Positions 8,899 to 18,097 are shown, counted from the first letter of the stretch. The stretch: DNA of 64,000 nt from PNOJ01 sp016706845 (GCA_016706845.1 JADJIV010000001.1:62001-126000), one strand, 5' to 3'. Notes: generated by a model from the letters alone, not told the origin. Made by a program: numbers and translations.

Positions 8899-9769
8899 CC
8901 CGCAGGCGGGCGACCACGCCCGCCGCGGGCCGGCCGTCGGGGTCGCGATCCTCCACATGCGCCAGGATGTCGAACCGGGAGGCGGGGAAGAGCTCGAGGA
9001 GCTCCCCCGCCTCCAGGCAATAGCGCCGCTTCGGCAGCCGCGCGGCGCCCTCCTCGAAGCGGAAGGTGCGGACCACCGCCACCCCGCCGGGCGCCAGCAG
9101 GCCAGCCAGATCCGACAGCAGGGGGCGGTGCAGGAAGCGCAGCGCGATCGCGAGCGCCCACGGGCCGGCGGGCGCCTCGCCGCCACGGGTCAGGTCGCGC
9201 CGGAGCGTGTGCACCGCGACGCCCCGGTCCCGCGCGAGCCGCTCGCAGAAGGTGAGCGCGTCCGGCAGGTGGTCCACGGCCGTGACGGCGTGCCCCCTCT
9301 GCGCCAGCCAGACCGCCTCGCGGCCGCCGCCGCAGCCGAGATCGACGACCGGGCCCGCAGCCGGCGGCGGCAGCAGATCGGCGTGGGCGGACAGGAAGCT
9401 GTTCGGACGCCACAGCACGCGCTGCCCGGCGCCCGTCTCCCAATCGCCCGGCGGCGCGTCACGACCGTGCAGCACGGCCCCGTCGACGCGCTCGCGGCCG
9501 CGGTCGCGAAGCCAGCGCACGGCCGCGGCGACGACGCCGGGATCGTCGCCGACCAGCAACAGCGGCACGTGACGCGGCGGCAGCAGCGCGGCGGGCAGTG
9601 CGGCGGCGAACGCCGCCTCGGCGGGCGGCCCGGCATCCGGCTGCACGGGCAACGACACCGCGGCTCGCGGATGGCCGGCGCGGTGGGCCTGCTGCGGACG
9701 CAGGTCGGCCACGTCGCCGGCCAGCCAGGCGGGATGGGTTCCAACGTCATGCCAGGACAGCAGTTTCAT
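8882..9769 (-). CDS. Rhodanese-like domain fused to TehB-like SAM methyltransferase
   Basis: 295 residues. The N-terminal 110 resemble a degenerate rhodanese domain (DVADLRPQQAHRAGHPRAAV, then LLVGDDPGVVAAAVRWLRDRG) without an obvious active-site Cys. The C-terminal part is a class I SAM methyltransferase: motif I VVDLGCGGGREAVWLA, post-I ACID region TAVDHLPDALTF, and a late LLAPGGVAVVRTF. Similar fusions occur in proteins annotated as tellurite-resistance-like methyltransferases. Substrate unknown. Stop codon overlaps the 3' end of the malic enzyme gene on the other strand. Confidence 0.8.
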   Translation of the reverse strand: MKLLSWHDVGTHPAWLAGDVADLRPQQAHRAGHPRAAVSLPVQPDAGPPAEAAFAAALPAALLPPRHVPLLLVGDDPGVVAAAVRWLRDRGRERVDGAVLHGRDAPPGDWETGAGQRVLWRPNSFLSAHADLLPPPAAGPVVDLGCGGGREAVWLAQRGHAVTAVDHLPDALTFCERLARDRGVAVHTLRRDLTRGGEAPAGPWALAIALRFLHRPLLSDLAGLLAPGGVAVVRTFRFEEGAARLPKRRYCLEAGELLELFPASRFDILAHVEDRDPDGRPAAGVVARLRVTRGS

Positions 9770-9800
9770 ACGGCGTCCCCTTCCCCGCCGGTCCGGGGTC

Positions 9801-9809
9801 TGCTATGAT
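9801..9809 (+). promoter_or_regulatory. Putative extended -10 promoter element of ogt
   Basis: TGC followed by TATGAT fits an extended -10 (TGnTATAAT-like), 60 bp upstream of the ATG. No clear -35 is seen. Confidence 0.4.
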
Positions 9810-9868
9810 GCGCCCCACGCCGTCCGCGGGCCCGGACCGCGGCCGGGATCATCGACGACGGGTGGACC

Positions 9869-10414
9869 ATGCTGCGTTACGCCCTGTTGCGGACCGTCCT
9901 GGACCCCTTGCTGGCGGTCGCCGGCGACGAAGGACTCGTGCGCCTGGAATTCCTGCCGCGCGCCTACCAATACCACATCCACGCCCATGCCGTCGCGCGG
10001 ACGCTCGGGGACGAGCCCGGCCTGCAGGAGCACGACGCATCGTTCGAGGACCTGCGCTCCCAGCTCGCCGAGTACTTCACCGGACGCCGTGAGACCTTCG
10101 ACCTGGAGCTCGACCTGCGCGGCACGCCGTTCCAGCTCGCGGTGTGGCGCCGGCTGCAGGCGATCCCCCACGGGAAGCTGCGCACCTACAAGCGGGTGGC
10201 CGCCGAGATCCGGCGACCCGACGCGGTGCGGGCCGTCGGCCAGGCGGTCGGCCAGAACCCCCTGCCCATCCTGATCCCCTGCCACCGCGTCATCGGCTCG
10301 GACGGCTCGCTGGTCGGTTTCACCGGCGGCCTGTCGGTCAAGGCGCAATTGCTGCGGCTCGAAGGCCACACCCTGGGCGACTCACCCCGGCTGGAACCGC
10401 CTCAACTCTTCTGA
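9869..10414 (+). CDS. ogt: Methylated-DNA--protein-cysteine methyltransferase
   Basis: Suicidal DNA repair enzyme that removes methyl groups from O6-methylguanine. 181 residues. The DNA-binding helix region (FQLAVWRRLQAIPHGKLRTY) and the active-site motif IPCHRVIGSDG (acceptor Cys about 138) are intact, followed by GFTGGLSVKAQLL. The N-terminal domain is short, as in Ogt/MGMT-type proteins without the Ada regulatory domain. It is a single-gene unit between a divergent methyltransferase gene and glgP. Confidence 0.96.
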   Translation: MLRYALLRTVLDPLLAVAGDEGLVRLEFLPRAYQYHIHAHAVARTLGDEPGLQEHDASFEDLRSQLAEYFTGRRETFDLELDLRGTPFQLAVWRRLQAIPHGKLRTYKRVAAEIRRPDAVRAVGQAVGQNPLPILIPCHRVIGSDGSLVGFTGGLSVKAQLLRLEGHTLGDSPRLEPPQLF

Positions 10415-10539
10415 TTCCAGGCCGATGACATGCCCGTGATCGGGCTGGCGCGATGCAGCGCCCCCGGGTTATCTTCCCCGGCCGAACCCGCCCCGCCCGG
10501 GGGTGGCCGGCCAGGACCGTCGAGCGACGAGGAGTCCCC

Positions 10540-12630
10540 ATGTCCTTGACCGAGCGCTTCGGACCCGAACGTCATCTGCCGGCGCCGTTGGCGCCGCTTT
10601 ACGAGATCGCGCGCAACCTCTGGTGGACCTGGGACGCCGAAGCGACGCGCCTGATGATCGAGCTGGATCCCGTCCTCTGGAAGAACGGCCGCCACAACCC
10701 CCTCGCGGTCATCGAAGCCCTCGACGCGGCGCGGTTGGCGGCCCTGGCCGCCGACACGGACTTCACCGCGCGGCTCGCTTCCGTGCGCGACCGCCAGCGG
10801 GCCTACCTCGGCAACGGCGAGGCGCCGATCGACCTGGACTTCGGCGGGCGCCAGATCGGCTACTTCTGCGCGGAGTTCGGCATCCACGAGTCCCTGCCCA
10901 TCTACTCCGGCGGCCTCGGCATCCTCGCCGGCGACCACCTGAAGGCCGCCAGCGATCGCGACCTGCCGCTGGTCGCCGTCGGCCTGGCCTACCGCTACGG
11001 CTACTTCCACCAGGAAGTCGACCTCACCGGACGCCAGCACGAAGTCTACCTGGCGAACGACTTCGAACGCCTGCCGATGGCCCTGGTCCACGACAAGCAC
11101 GGCGATCCCCTGACGCTGTCGCTGCCCTACCCCGGCCGCAAGTTGCTGGCCTGCGTCTGGAAGGTCAGCGTCGGCCGCATCCCGCTGTACCTGCTGGACA
11201 CCGACCTGCCCGGCAACAACGCCGAGGACCGCAGCATCACCGGGCACCTGTACGGCGGCAACGAGGATACGCGCGTCCGCCAGGAGTTCCTGCTCGGCGT
11301 CGGCGGCCTGCGCGCCCTGCGCGCCATGGGCATCGCGCCCGCGGTCTGCCACCTCAACGAGGGCCACTCCTCGTTCCTGTGCCTCGAGCAGCTGCGCCGG
11401 CACATCGTGGACGGCAGCCAGACCTTCGAGCGGGCCATGGCGTCGGTGCGCGCGGGCTGCGTCTTCACGACCCACACGCCGGTGCCCGCGGGCAACGACA
11501 ACTTCGAGGTCGCGCACGTCATGCAGTACCTGCGCCCCCTGGCCGCCGGCATGGACGAGCCGGTCGAGCGGCTGATCGCCCTGGGCCTGACCGACCCGTC
11601 CAACCCGCACGAGCGGTTCGAGATGACGGTGCTGGCCCTGCGCCTGTCGCGCTTCGCCAACGGCGTCAGCGCCCTGCACGGCGAGGTGTCGCGCGGAATG
11701 TGGCGGCACCTCTGGCCCGAGCGGACGACGGCCCAGGTGCCCATCACGAGCGTGACCAACGGCGTGCACATGCCGACCTGGATCGCGCCGGAGATCGAGA
11801 ACCTGCGGCAAGGGGCGGGTAGCGGCTCCCCCGCGCCGGAGCAGATCTGGCGCGTGCACGAGCACCTGCGGTCCGAGCTCATCGACGGCGTGCGCCGGCG
11901 ACTGCAGCGTCAGCTGACGCGCAACGGCGCGCCGGCGACGGAGATCGCCGACATCGACCGCGTCTTCGACCCGCACACGCTGACCATCGGCTTCGCCCGC
12001 CGCTTCGCCGAGTACAAGCGGGCGACGCTGCTGATGAGCGACCCCGACCGTTTCGTGCGGCTGCTCGCCAACGCCGACCGGCCCGTGCAGATGCTGATGG
12101 CCGGCAAGGCCCACCCGCGCAGTGAGCCCGGGAAGCTGCTCATCCAGCGCGTCTGGGAGCTGTCGCGCATCCCGGCGCTGCGGGGCCGGCTGGTGCTGCT
12201 GGAGGGCTACGACATCGCCCTGGCGCGGCGCATGGTGCAGGGCGCGGACATCTGGCTGAACACGCCGCGCCGCCCGCTGGAGGCGAGCGGCACCTCGGGC
12301 ATGAAGGCGGCCGCCAACGGCGCCCTGAACCTGTCGGTGCTCGACGGCTGGTGGTGCGAGGGCTACGACGGGCGCAACGGCTGGGCCTTCGGCGACGACC
12401 ACGGCGTGGACGAGGCGACGCAGGACGCCCGCGACGCCGTCGAGCTGTTCGAGCTGCTCGAGAAGGTCGTGGTGCCGATGTTCTACGACCGCGGGCCGGA
12501 CGGCCTGCCCCGCGCCTGGATCGAGCGCATGCAGCACGCCATGTCTTCGGTGGTCCCGCGCTTCAGCACCGAGCGCATGGTCGACGAGTACGCCGGGCGC
12601 TTCTACCTGCCCTGCGCGATGGACGACTGA
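10540..12630 (+). CDS. glgP: Alpha-glucan (glycogen/maltodextrin) phosphorylase
   Basis: Releases glucose 1-phosphate from alpha-1,4-glucans using pyridoxal phosphate. 696 residues, the short bacterial/archaeal GT35 type. A DUF3417 N-terminal region is present (LYEIARNLWWTWDAEATRL), followed by YFCAEFGIHESLPIYSGGLG, NEGHSSFL, FTTHTPVPAGND and the PLP-lysine region EASGTSGMKAAANGALNLS. ATG at 10540 follows GAGGAG. Intact. Implies storage glucan use. Confidence 0.96.
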   Translation: MSLTERFGPERHLPAPLAPLYEIARNLWWTWDAEATRLMIELDPVLWKNGRHNPLAVIEALDAARLAALAADTDFTARLASVRDRQRAYLGNGEAPIDLDFGGRQIGYFCAEFGIHESLPIYSGGLGILAGDHLKAASDRDLPLVAVGLAYRYGYFHQEVDLTGRQHEVYLANDFERLPMALVHDKHGDPLTLSLPYPGRKLLACVWKVSVGRIPLYLLDTDLPGNNAEDRSITGHLYGGNEDTRVRQEFLLGVGGLRALRAMGIAPAVCHLNEGHSSFLCLEQLRRHIVDGSQTFERAMASVRAGCVFTTHTPVPAGNDNFEVAHVMQYLRPLAAGMDEPVERLIALGLTDPSNPHERFEMTVLALRLSRFANGVSALHGEVSRGMWRHLWPERTTAQVPITSVTNGVHMPTWIAPEIENLRQGAGSGSPAPEQIWRVHEHLRSELIDGVRRRLQRQLTRNGAPATEIADIDRVFDPHTLTIGFARRFAEYKRATLLMSDPDRFVRLLANADRPVQMLMAGKAHPRSEPGKLLIQRVWELSRIPALRGRLVLLEGYDIALARRMVQGADIWLNTPRRPLEASGTSGMKAAANGALNLSVLDGWWCEGYDGRNGWAFGDDHGVDEATQDARDAVELFELLEKVVVPMFYDRGPDGLPRAWIERMQHAMSSVVPRFSTERMVDEYAGRFYLPCAMDD

Positions 12631-12653
12631 AGCCGCACGGCAGCGTTGCGCTG

Positions 12654-12683
12654 ATCGTCCCCGGGCTAGAGCCCGGGGACGAT
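12654..12683. terminator. Bidirectional hairpin between convergent glgP and the winged-helix gene
   Basis: Perfect 13-bp stem ATCGTCCCCGGGC/GCCCGGGGACGAT with loop TAGA. It covers the last codons of the minus-strand regulator gene and lies 24 bp past the glgP stop. There is no T-run, so it is a candidate terminator or mRNA end stabiliser. Confidence 0.5.
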
Positions 12684-13007
12684 GCGTTTCAGGTCCTCGA
12701 CGTAGCCCGCGAACAGCTCCCGCCCCCGCGGCGTCACGCGGACCACGGTCCGCGGCTTCTTCCCCACGAACTCCTTGACGATCTCCACGGCCCCCCCCTG
12801 CTCGAGGGTGGCGAGGTGGACCGACAGCGTGCCGTCGGTCAGGCCGAGCAGGGAGCGCAGTTCGGTGAACGCGGTCGCGCCGGACCGCATCAGGTGGGAC
12901 ACCACGAGCAGGCGCACCCGGCCGTGCATCAGCGGGGCCAGGGGCGTTGCGGGCACGTGGGAAGTGCCGTCACCGTCGGGAGACGGGGACGGCGGTTCGC
13001 GGCGCAC
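12666..13007 (-). CDS. Small winged-helix transcriptional regulator
   Basis: 113 residues, with a disordered N-terminal 22. The rest is a single winged helix: LMHGRVRLLVVSHLMRSG, the recognition part LRSLLGLTDGTLSVHLATLE, and a wing EFVGKKPRTVVRVTPRGREL. This fits the stand-alone transcriptional regulators that often control their own or adjacent membrane genes. No metal-binding Cys pair of classical ArsR proteins is present. An AT-rich block with repeated half-sites 245 bp upstream (13252-13279) could be its operator. Confidence 0.75.
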   Translation of the reverse strand: MRREPPSPSPDGDGTSHVPATPLAPLMHGRVRLLVVSHLMRSGATAFTELRSLLGLTDGTLSVHLATLEQGGAVEIVKEFVGKKPRTVVRVTPRGRELFAGYVEDLKRIVPGL

Positions 13008-13251
13008 GTGGGGCCTCCTTGCCTCCGTTGTCCGCCTCGCAAGACCCGACGGTCCCGGCGTCAGGAGGACCGCGCCGGCATCCCTGCCTGCGCGGTCCCC
13101 CGAGAGGGTGCCGGTCGGGGATCCTTCCCCGCCCTGCGAACAGGGTCCGCGGCCTTCACCGGCGCTCCGTCCGGACCCGGCGATCTCTCACGCCATCGAC
13201 CTGGCGCCGACCGGTTCCCATCCTTGGGTCCCCGCGGCGCCATTGCTTTAA

Positions 13252-13279
13252 TACTTCAAGTAGTTTAGTTATTCAAGTA
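13252..13279. promoter_or_regulatory. AT-rich repeated half-sites (candidate operator)
   Basis: TACTTCAAGTA (13252-13262, arms TACTT/AAGTA around one base) is followed 17 bp later by a second TTCAAGTA (13272-13279). The block stands out as AT-rich in a very GC-rich region, between the winged-helix gene and the structured element. Binding is inferred only from symmetry. Confidence 0.35.
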
Positions 13280-13383
13280 AAATGATCGCTCCCGCCCCAA
13301 TTTGTTGCCCTCATTTTCACGCCACCCGCATGTTGTTGATATATAAAACGTTATGTGACCTTCGGCCTGCAATTCACTTGAGG

Positions 13384-13512
13384 CTGCACGTCCTGTGGTG
13401 GCAGGGGTGTCCTGGAGGCCCCGCAGCCAGGATGGCGGAGGGGCCGCAAGGCCAAGCGCTCCGGGCACACGAGGTGCCCGGAGCGCGCCCCCTGCCACCA
13501 CAGGACGTGCAG
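13384..13512 (+). ncRNA. Structured intergenic element, copy 1 (candidate noncoding RNA)
   Basis: A perfect 24-bp inverted repeat (13384-13407 with 13489-13512, beginning CTGCACGTCC) closes a structure holding two hairpins. Hairpin A (13417-13445) has GGCCCC/GGGGCC with an inner GCC-AGGAT-GGC. Hairpin B (13456-13486) is a 13-bp perfect stem with the apex CAC-ACGAG-GTG. An alignable core occurs in reverse orientation at 28316-28499. No open reading frame of interest covers it. AT-rich sequence lies on both sides. Orientation is called by the shared core order A then B; transcription is not demonstrated. Confidence 0.55.
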
Positions 13513-13518
13513 TAATTA

Positions 13519-13545
13519 TTGAGGGGTGCAGGACCGCCGTATATC
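13519..13545 (+). promoter_or_regulatory. Possible promoter of the ornithine aminotransferase gene
   Basis: TTGAGG (13519-13524) and TATATC (13540-13545) are 15 bases apart, slightly short, about 80 bp upstream of the ATG and immediately after the structured element. Confidence 0.35.
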
Positions 13546-13623
13546 TTGAGCGCGACGCGGCCCGCCGCTGTCCATAAATGGCCCGCACGAGGGCGCGAAC
13601 CCATCACCTGCCTGGAGGCCGCG

Positions 13624-14820
13624 ATGAAGACCCGCAAGTACATCGAGTTGGAGGACCAGTACGGGGCGCACAACTACCATCCGCTGGATCTCGTGATCGC
13701 GCGGGCCGAGGGCATCTGGGTGGAGGACGTGGACGGCAAGCGCTACCTGGATTGCCTGGCCGCCTACAGCGCGGTGAACCAGGGCCACTGCCATCCGCGC
13801 CTGCTGAAGGTCTTCCGCCGCCAGGCCGCGCGCGTCACGCTCACCAGCCGCGCCTTCCGCAACGACCAGCTCCCCCACTTCACCCGCGAGCTGACCGAAC
13901 TGACGGGCTTCGCGCGCGTGCTGCCGATGAACACGGGCGCCGAGGCCGTCGAGACGGCGATCAAGGCCGCCCGCAAGTGGGGCTACAAGGTCAAGGGCAT
14001 CCCGGCCGACCAGGCCGAGATCGTCGTCTGCGCCGACAACTTCCACGGCCGCACCACGACCATCGTCGGCTTCAGCACCGAGCCCCAGTACCAGGACGGG
14101 TTCGGGCCCTTCACGCCGGGCTTCAAGGTCATCCCCTTCGGCGACGCGGCGGCCCTGGCCGCGGCGATCACGCCCAACACCTGCGCGTTCCTGGTGGAGC
14201 CCATCCAGGGCGAGGCCGGCATCGTGATGCCGCCGCGGGGCTTCCTGAAGAAGGCCGAGGAGATCTGCCGCGCGAACAACGTGCTGCTGATCGTCGACGA
14301 GATCCAGAGCGGCCTGGGCCGCACCGGCCGGATGTTCGCCCACGAGTGGGAGGGCGTGAAGCCCGACGGGATGATCGTCGGCAAGGCGCTCAGCGGCGGC
14401 TTCTACCCCGTCAGCGCCTTCCTGGCCAACGACGAGGTCATGGGCGTCTTCCATCCCGGCGACCACGGCTCGACCTTCGGCGGCAACCCGCTGGGCTGCG
14501 CCGTCGCGCGCGAGGCGCTCAAGGTCATCGTCGAGGAGAAGCTCGTCGAGAACTCGCTCAAACAGGGCGAGCACTTCATGGCCGAGCTGAAGAAGATCGA
14601 CGCCAAGAGCATCAAGACCGTGCGCGGCACGGGCCTGTGGATCGGCGTCGTGCTGGACCGGCCCGCGCGGCCCTACTGCGAGGCGCTGATGGCCGAGGGG
14701 CTGCTCTGCAAGGAGACGCACGAGAAGGTCATCCGCATCGCGCCGCCCCTGACGATCACCCGCAAGGACGTCAACTGGGCCGTCAAGCGCATCGCGAAGG
14801 TCTTCAAGAAGCTGGGCTGA
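13624..14820 (+). CDS. rocD: Ornithine--oxo-acid aminotransferase
   Basis: Class III PLP aminotransferase, 398 residues. It moves the delta-amino group of ornithine to 2-oxoglutarate, giving glutamate semialdehyde. Motifs: YHPLDLVIARAEG at the N-terminus, PMNTGAEAVETAIK, FHGRTTTIVGFS, LLIVDEIQSGLGRTG with the cofactor Asp (about 225), VGKALSGGFYPVSA with the PLP Lys (about 254) and HGSTFGGNPLGCAVA. YHP near the start is characteristic of ornithine aminotransferases. ATG follows GGAGG. A strong terminator follows. Confidence 0.95.
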   Translation: MKTRKYIELEDQYGAHNYHPLDLVIARAEGIWVEDVDGKRYLDCLAAYSAVNQGHCHPRLLKVFRRQAARVTLTSRAFRNDQLPHFTRELTELTGFARVLPMNTGAEAVETAIKAARKWGYKVKGIPADQAEIVVCADNFHGRTTTIVGFSTEPQYQDGFGPFTPGFKVIPFGDAAALAAAITPNTCAFLVEPIQGEAGIVMPPRGFLKKAEEICRANNVLLIVDEIQSGLGRTGRMFAHEWEGVKPDGMIVGKALSGGFYPVSAFLANDEVMGVFHPGDHGSTFGGNPLGCAVAREALKVIVEEKLVENSLKQGEHFMAELKKIDAKSIKTVRGTGLWIGVVLDRPARPYCEALMAEGLLCKETHEKVIRIAPPLTITRKDVNWAVKRIAKVFKKLG

Positions 14821-14842
14821 TCGCAACCCCGCGCGCAGCGCA

Positions 14843-14877
14843 GGAACCCGGGCCGGCGGCGGCCCGGGTTCCTTTTT
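14843..14877 (+). terminator. Rho-independent terminator after rocD
   Basis: 12-bp perfect stem GGAACCCGGGCC/GGCCCGGGTTCC with a 6-nt loop, followed by TTTTT. It starts 23 bp after the stop codon. This is the most classical terminator in the window. Confidence 0.9.
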
Positions 14878-14895
14878 CGCCTCGCGCCGGCGAGC

Positions 14896-15222
14896 CTACT
14901 GCGGCTCCGTCGTGCTGAACGTGTACGAGTGGACCCGGTTCTGCTCGTCGAAGCGCACGATCAGGTCCTTGGTCTGGGTCTCGCCGAAGAGCTTGTAGCG
15001 GTAGCGGCCGTAGGTCCAGGTCGGCCGGCCGTCCTCGACGCCCGTGCGCCAGGGCTCGCCGAACAGCGCCTTCACCTGCTGCTGCGTGGTCTGGCCCATG
15101 CGGATCTCGGAAACGCCCGACGAGGGGAATTCGTGGCCGACCGTGGCGCAGCCCCCGGCGATCGCGGCGACCGCGGCGAACACGACGGCCAGGTGCAGGA
15201 TCCGGGTGCGCGGAGCTTTCAT
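14896..15222 (-). CDS. BamE/SmpA-like small lipoprotein
   Basis: 108 residues. Signal MKAPRTRILHL, hydrophobic core and lipobox AGGC (Cys about 25). The mature part has the SmpA/OmlA-type pattern: IRMGQTTQQQVKALFGEPW then a beta-rich WTYGRYRYKLFG. Such proteins include BamE of the outer-membrane assembly complex and many uncharacterised relatives, so the exact role is open. The ATG overlaps the cyclophilin stop by 4 bp, indicating translational coupling. Confidence 0.75.
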   Translation of the reverse strand: MKAPRTRILHLAVVFAAVAAIAGGCATVGHEFPSSGVSEIRMGQTTQQQVKALFGEPWRTGVEDGRPTWTYGRYRYKLFGETQTKDLIVRFDEQNRVHSYTFSTTEPQ

Positions 15223-15722
15223 TCGACGCCCTCCTTGAGCTGCTCGCGGATCTCGACCCGGGTCATGGCGTCGCCCTGGCGGACGGCGTCCACGATGTCC
15301 TGTCCGCGGACCACCGTGCCGAAGACCGTGTGGCGGCCGTCGAGGTGGGGTTGCGGGCAGTGCGTGATGAAGAACTGGCTGCCGTTGGTGTCGGGGCCGG
15401 AGTTGGCCATCGACAGCACCTTGGCGCCGTGGCGCAGCGGGTTGCCGCGGCACTCGTCCCCGAAGCGGTAGCCGGGGCCGCCGCGGCCGGTGCCGGTGGG
15501 GTCGCCGCCCTGGATCATGAAGTCGTCGATGACCCGGTGGAAGACGACGCCGTCGTAGAAGCCCTCGCGGGCCAGGAACACGAAGTTGTTGACCGTACGC
15601 GGCGCGTGCTCGGCGTGCAGCTCCACTTCGATCTCGCCGCGCGGGGTGGCGATGACGGCGTGGTAGGTCTTGTCGGTGTCGATGCGCATCTCGGGCGGCG
15701 CGGGCCACTGCTTGTCGGACAT
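15219..15722 (-). CDS. Cyclophilin-type peptidyl-prolyl cis-trans isomerase
   Basis: 167 residues without signal peptide, so cytoplasmic. Catalyses proline isomerisation in folding. Family motifs are intact: TVNNFVFLAREGFYDGVVFH, RVIDDFMIQGGDPTGTGRGG, NGSQFFITHCPQPHLDGRHT and VFGTVVRGQDIVD. Catalytic Arg and the Q-F-F motif are present. ATG follows GGGAGGT. Middle gene of a minus-strand trio with a DUF486 gene upstream and the BamE-like gene downstream. Confidence 0.95.
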   Translation of the reverse strand: MSDKQWPAPPEMRIDTDKTYHAVIATPRGEIEVELHAEHAPRTVNNFVFLAREGFYDGVVFHRVIDDFMIQGGDPTGTGRGGPGYRFGDECRGNPLRHGAKVLSMANSGPDTNGSQFFITHCPQPHLDGRHTVFGTVVRGQDIVDAVRQGDAMTRVEIREQLKEGVE

Positions 15723-15756
15723 GGGACCTCCCGTGGGATTCGATCGTGACGCGGGT

Positions 15757-16068
15757 TCAGGCCGCGAAGCGGTGTCTGAAGACGAAGAAGACCGCGCCCA
15801 GGATGCACAGGGCCGCCCAGAGGTAGTCCCGGTGCAGCGGCTCCTTCATGTCAGGCCGAGGACGGCACGAAGCCGCAGGGGGGCCCCCCCCCGGGGGGCC
15901 GGGGGGGGCCCCAGGTTCACGCCGCGGTTGGCCCCCAGGGGCCAGGGCCTCCCGGCGGCCGAGCCAGTGCCGGTGCGACAGGTTGCGCAGGTGCGCGTAC
16001 CAGGCGAAGGTCATGAAGACGTTGCTGCAGACCAGCAGTGCCGTCGTGACGGCGATGGTGCGGGACAT
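15757..16068 (-). pseudogene. DUF486 small membrane protein gene with corrupted middle
   Basis: Both ends match the DUF486/DMT-like family: N-terminal LLVCSNVFMTFAWYAHLRNL and C-terminal MKEPLHRDYLWAALCILGAV then FFVFRH. The family middle (two membrane helices with a conserved PANR-type motif) is replaced by Gly/Pro/Arg-rich sequence encoded by the G/C homopolymer run 15878-15912. Another frame nearby reads LGANRGVN, which resembles part of the missing segment. I think the gene is intact in the organism and damaged in this assembly. Start ATG 16068 has AAAGGA upstream. Confidence 0.65.
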
Positions 16069-16240
16069 GGCGCCGGCGGTTCCTTTCAGGGGCGCGGTCG
16101 TCCGCGCACGATAAGGGCGGGGGCGGGGGACGTCAAGGCGCTGCGGAGCACCCCTGGCCCGGTCCGGCATGACGGCGCCCGGCGGCTGTGGTAAGCTGCC
16201 CGCCGAGTCGGATTCATCGCCAGTGATCGGGTGATCGTCC

Positions 16241-17630
16241 ATGTTCCGATTCAGTCGGCACCACTCGGCGGACACGCGCCCCGCGCGCAGGGTGGCCGCC
16301 GTCCTGTGGGTGTTCGCGATCCTGATCCTCGCCGCCGGCGGCGCCGTCCTGCTCGACGGCGGCAACTCCCTGCCCGCCCGCCTCGCGGCGGCCGCCGTTC
16401 ACCGCCTGCGCCCACCGCCGGCGGGGCACGACCTGCCCGGCCAGTGGTCCGTCATGGAACCCGCCGACGACGGCGCCGGCCACGCGCTGAGCCGGGTCCA
16501 GCGCGCCGCGGCCCGCAAGCTCCTGAGCCTCGGCTACGCCGCGGGCTCCCGGCCGTTGCCGGCGCACGCCGGGGTGACGCGCCACGACCCGGCGCGCAGC
16601 GGCCACGAGCTGATGTTCTTCGTCTCCGGCCACGCGCCCGAGGCGCTGCTGATCGCGCGATCGGGCGAGATCCTGCACCGCTGGCGCCGCGACTACCGGG
16701 ACGCAGCCGCCACCGATCCGGACGCCTTCCTGCCCCCCGGCAGGCACAACGCCACGGGCTGCTGGCGGCGCGCGCACCTGTTCCCCGACGGCGGCATCCT
16801 CGCGATCTTCGAGGGTCACGGACTGGTCAAGCTGGACCGGGACTCGCGCCTGCTCTGGGCCTACCCCGGACACTGCCACCACGATCTGCACGTGGCCGAC
16901 GACGGCCGCATCTGGGTGCTGACGCGGGAGGCTGAACTCGCGCCGCGCTTCCGCGGCGACGAGCCCGCGCTGCTGGACTACTTCACGGTGCTGAGCCCCG
17001 AGGGAAAGTTCGAACGGCGGATCCCGCTGCTCGCCGCCCTGGAGTCGTCGTCCTACGCGTCGCTCCTGGACGCGGCGCCGGCCGGGGGCGACGTCTTCCA
17101 CACCAACACCCTGGAACTGCTGGACGGCTCCCTCTCCCACCTCTCCCCGATCTTCGAACGGGGGAACATCCTGACCTCGATCCGCGAGCTGAACGCCCTG
17201 GCGATCCTCGACCCCCGGCGCGGGACGGTCGTCTGGGCCCTGACCGGCCCCTGGGTCAAGCAGCACCAGCCGACCCTGCTGCCGACGGGGCGCCTGCTGC
17301 TGTTCGACAACCTGGGGCGCGGCGGCCGCTCGCAGGTCCTGGAGGTGGACCCGCTCGCGCGGGAAATCGCTTGGTCCTACGCGGACGGCCCCGGCCACCG
17401 CCTGTTCTCCGCGACCTGCGGCTCGGCCCAGCGCCTGCCCGGCGGCAACACCCTGATCGTCGAGTCCGACAACGGGCGCGCGCTGGAGGTGACGCCCGAC
17501 GGCGCCGTCGTCTGGGAATACCGCAACGAACACCGCGCGGGCGAGCACGGGGAACTGATCGCCGCGATCCTGGACATGGTGGCGCTGCCGGCGGATTTTC
17601 CGGTCGGGTGGCTGGGGAGGGGACGTCCGC
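16241..17630 (+). CDS. Arylsulfotransferase-like membrane-anchored protein, C-terminus unreliable
   Basis: A single N-terminal membrane anchor (about 22-42, VAAVLWVFAILILAAGGAVL) precedes a beta-propeller of the Arylsulfotran_2 type. Repeats include GHELMFFVSGHAPEALLIAR, the conserved HHDLHVADDGRIWVLTREAE with its His pair, FHTNTLELLDG, and QPTLLPTGRLLLFDNLGRGG then EVTPDGAVVWEYRNEH. Family members transfer sulfate between phenols; many homologues are uncharacterised. The last family-like residues are around LPADFPVGWLG (about 17610); beyond 17630 the frame enters a poly-G tract, so the true stop is unknown. Confidence 0.75.

Positions 17631-18097
<467 letters not shown>

Noticed and set aside
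13384..13512. Known structured RNAs (SRP RNA, 6S RNA, tmRNA, RNase P) as identity of the element
   Set aside because: The SRP GGAAGG/AGCAG loop, the 6S open bubble, a tRNA-like end and RNase P conserved cores are all absent.
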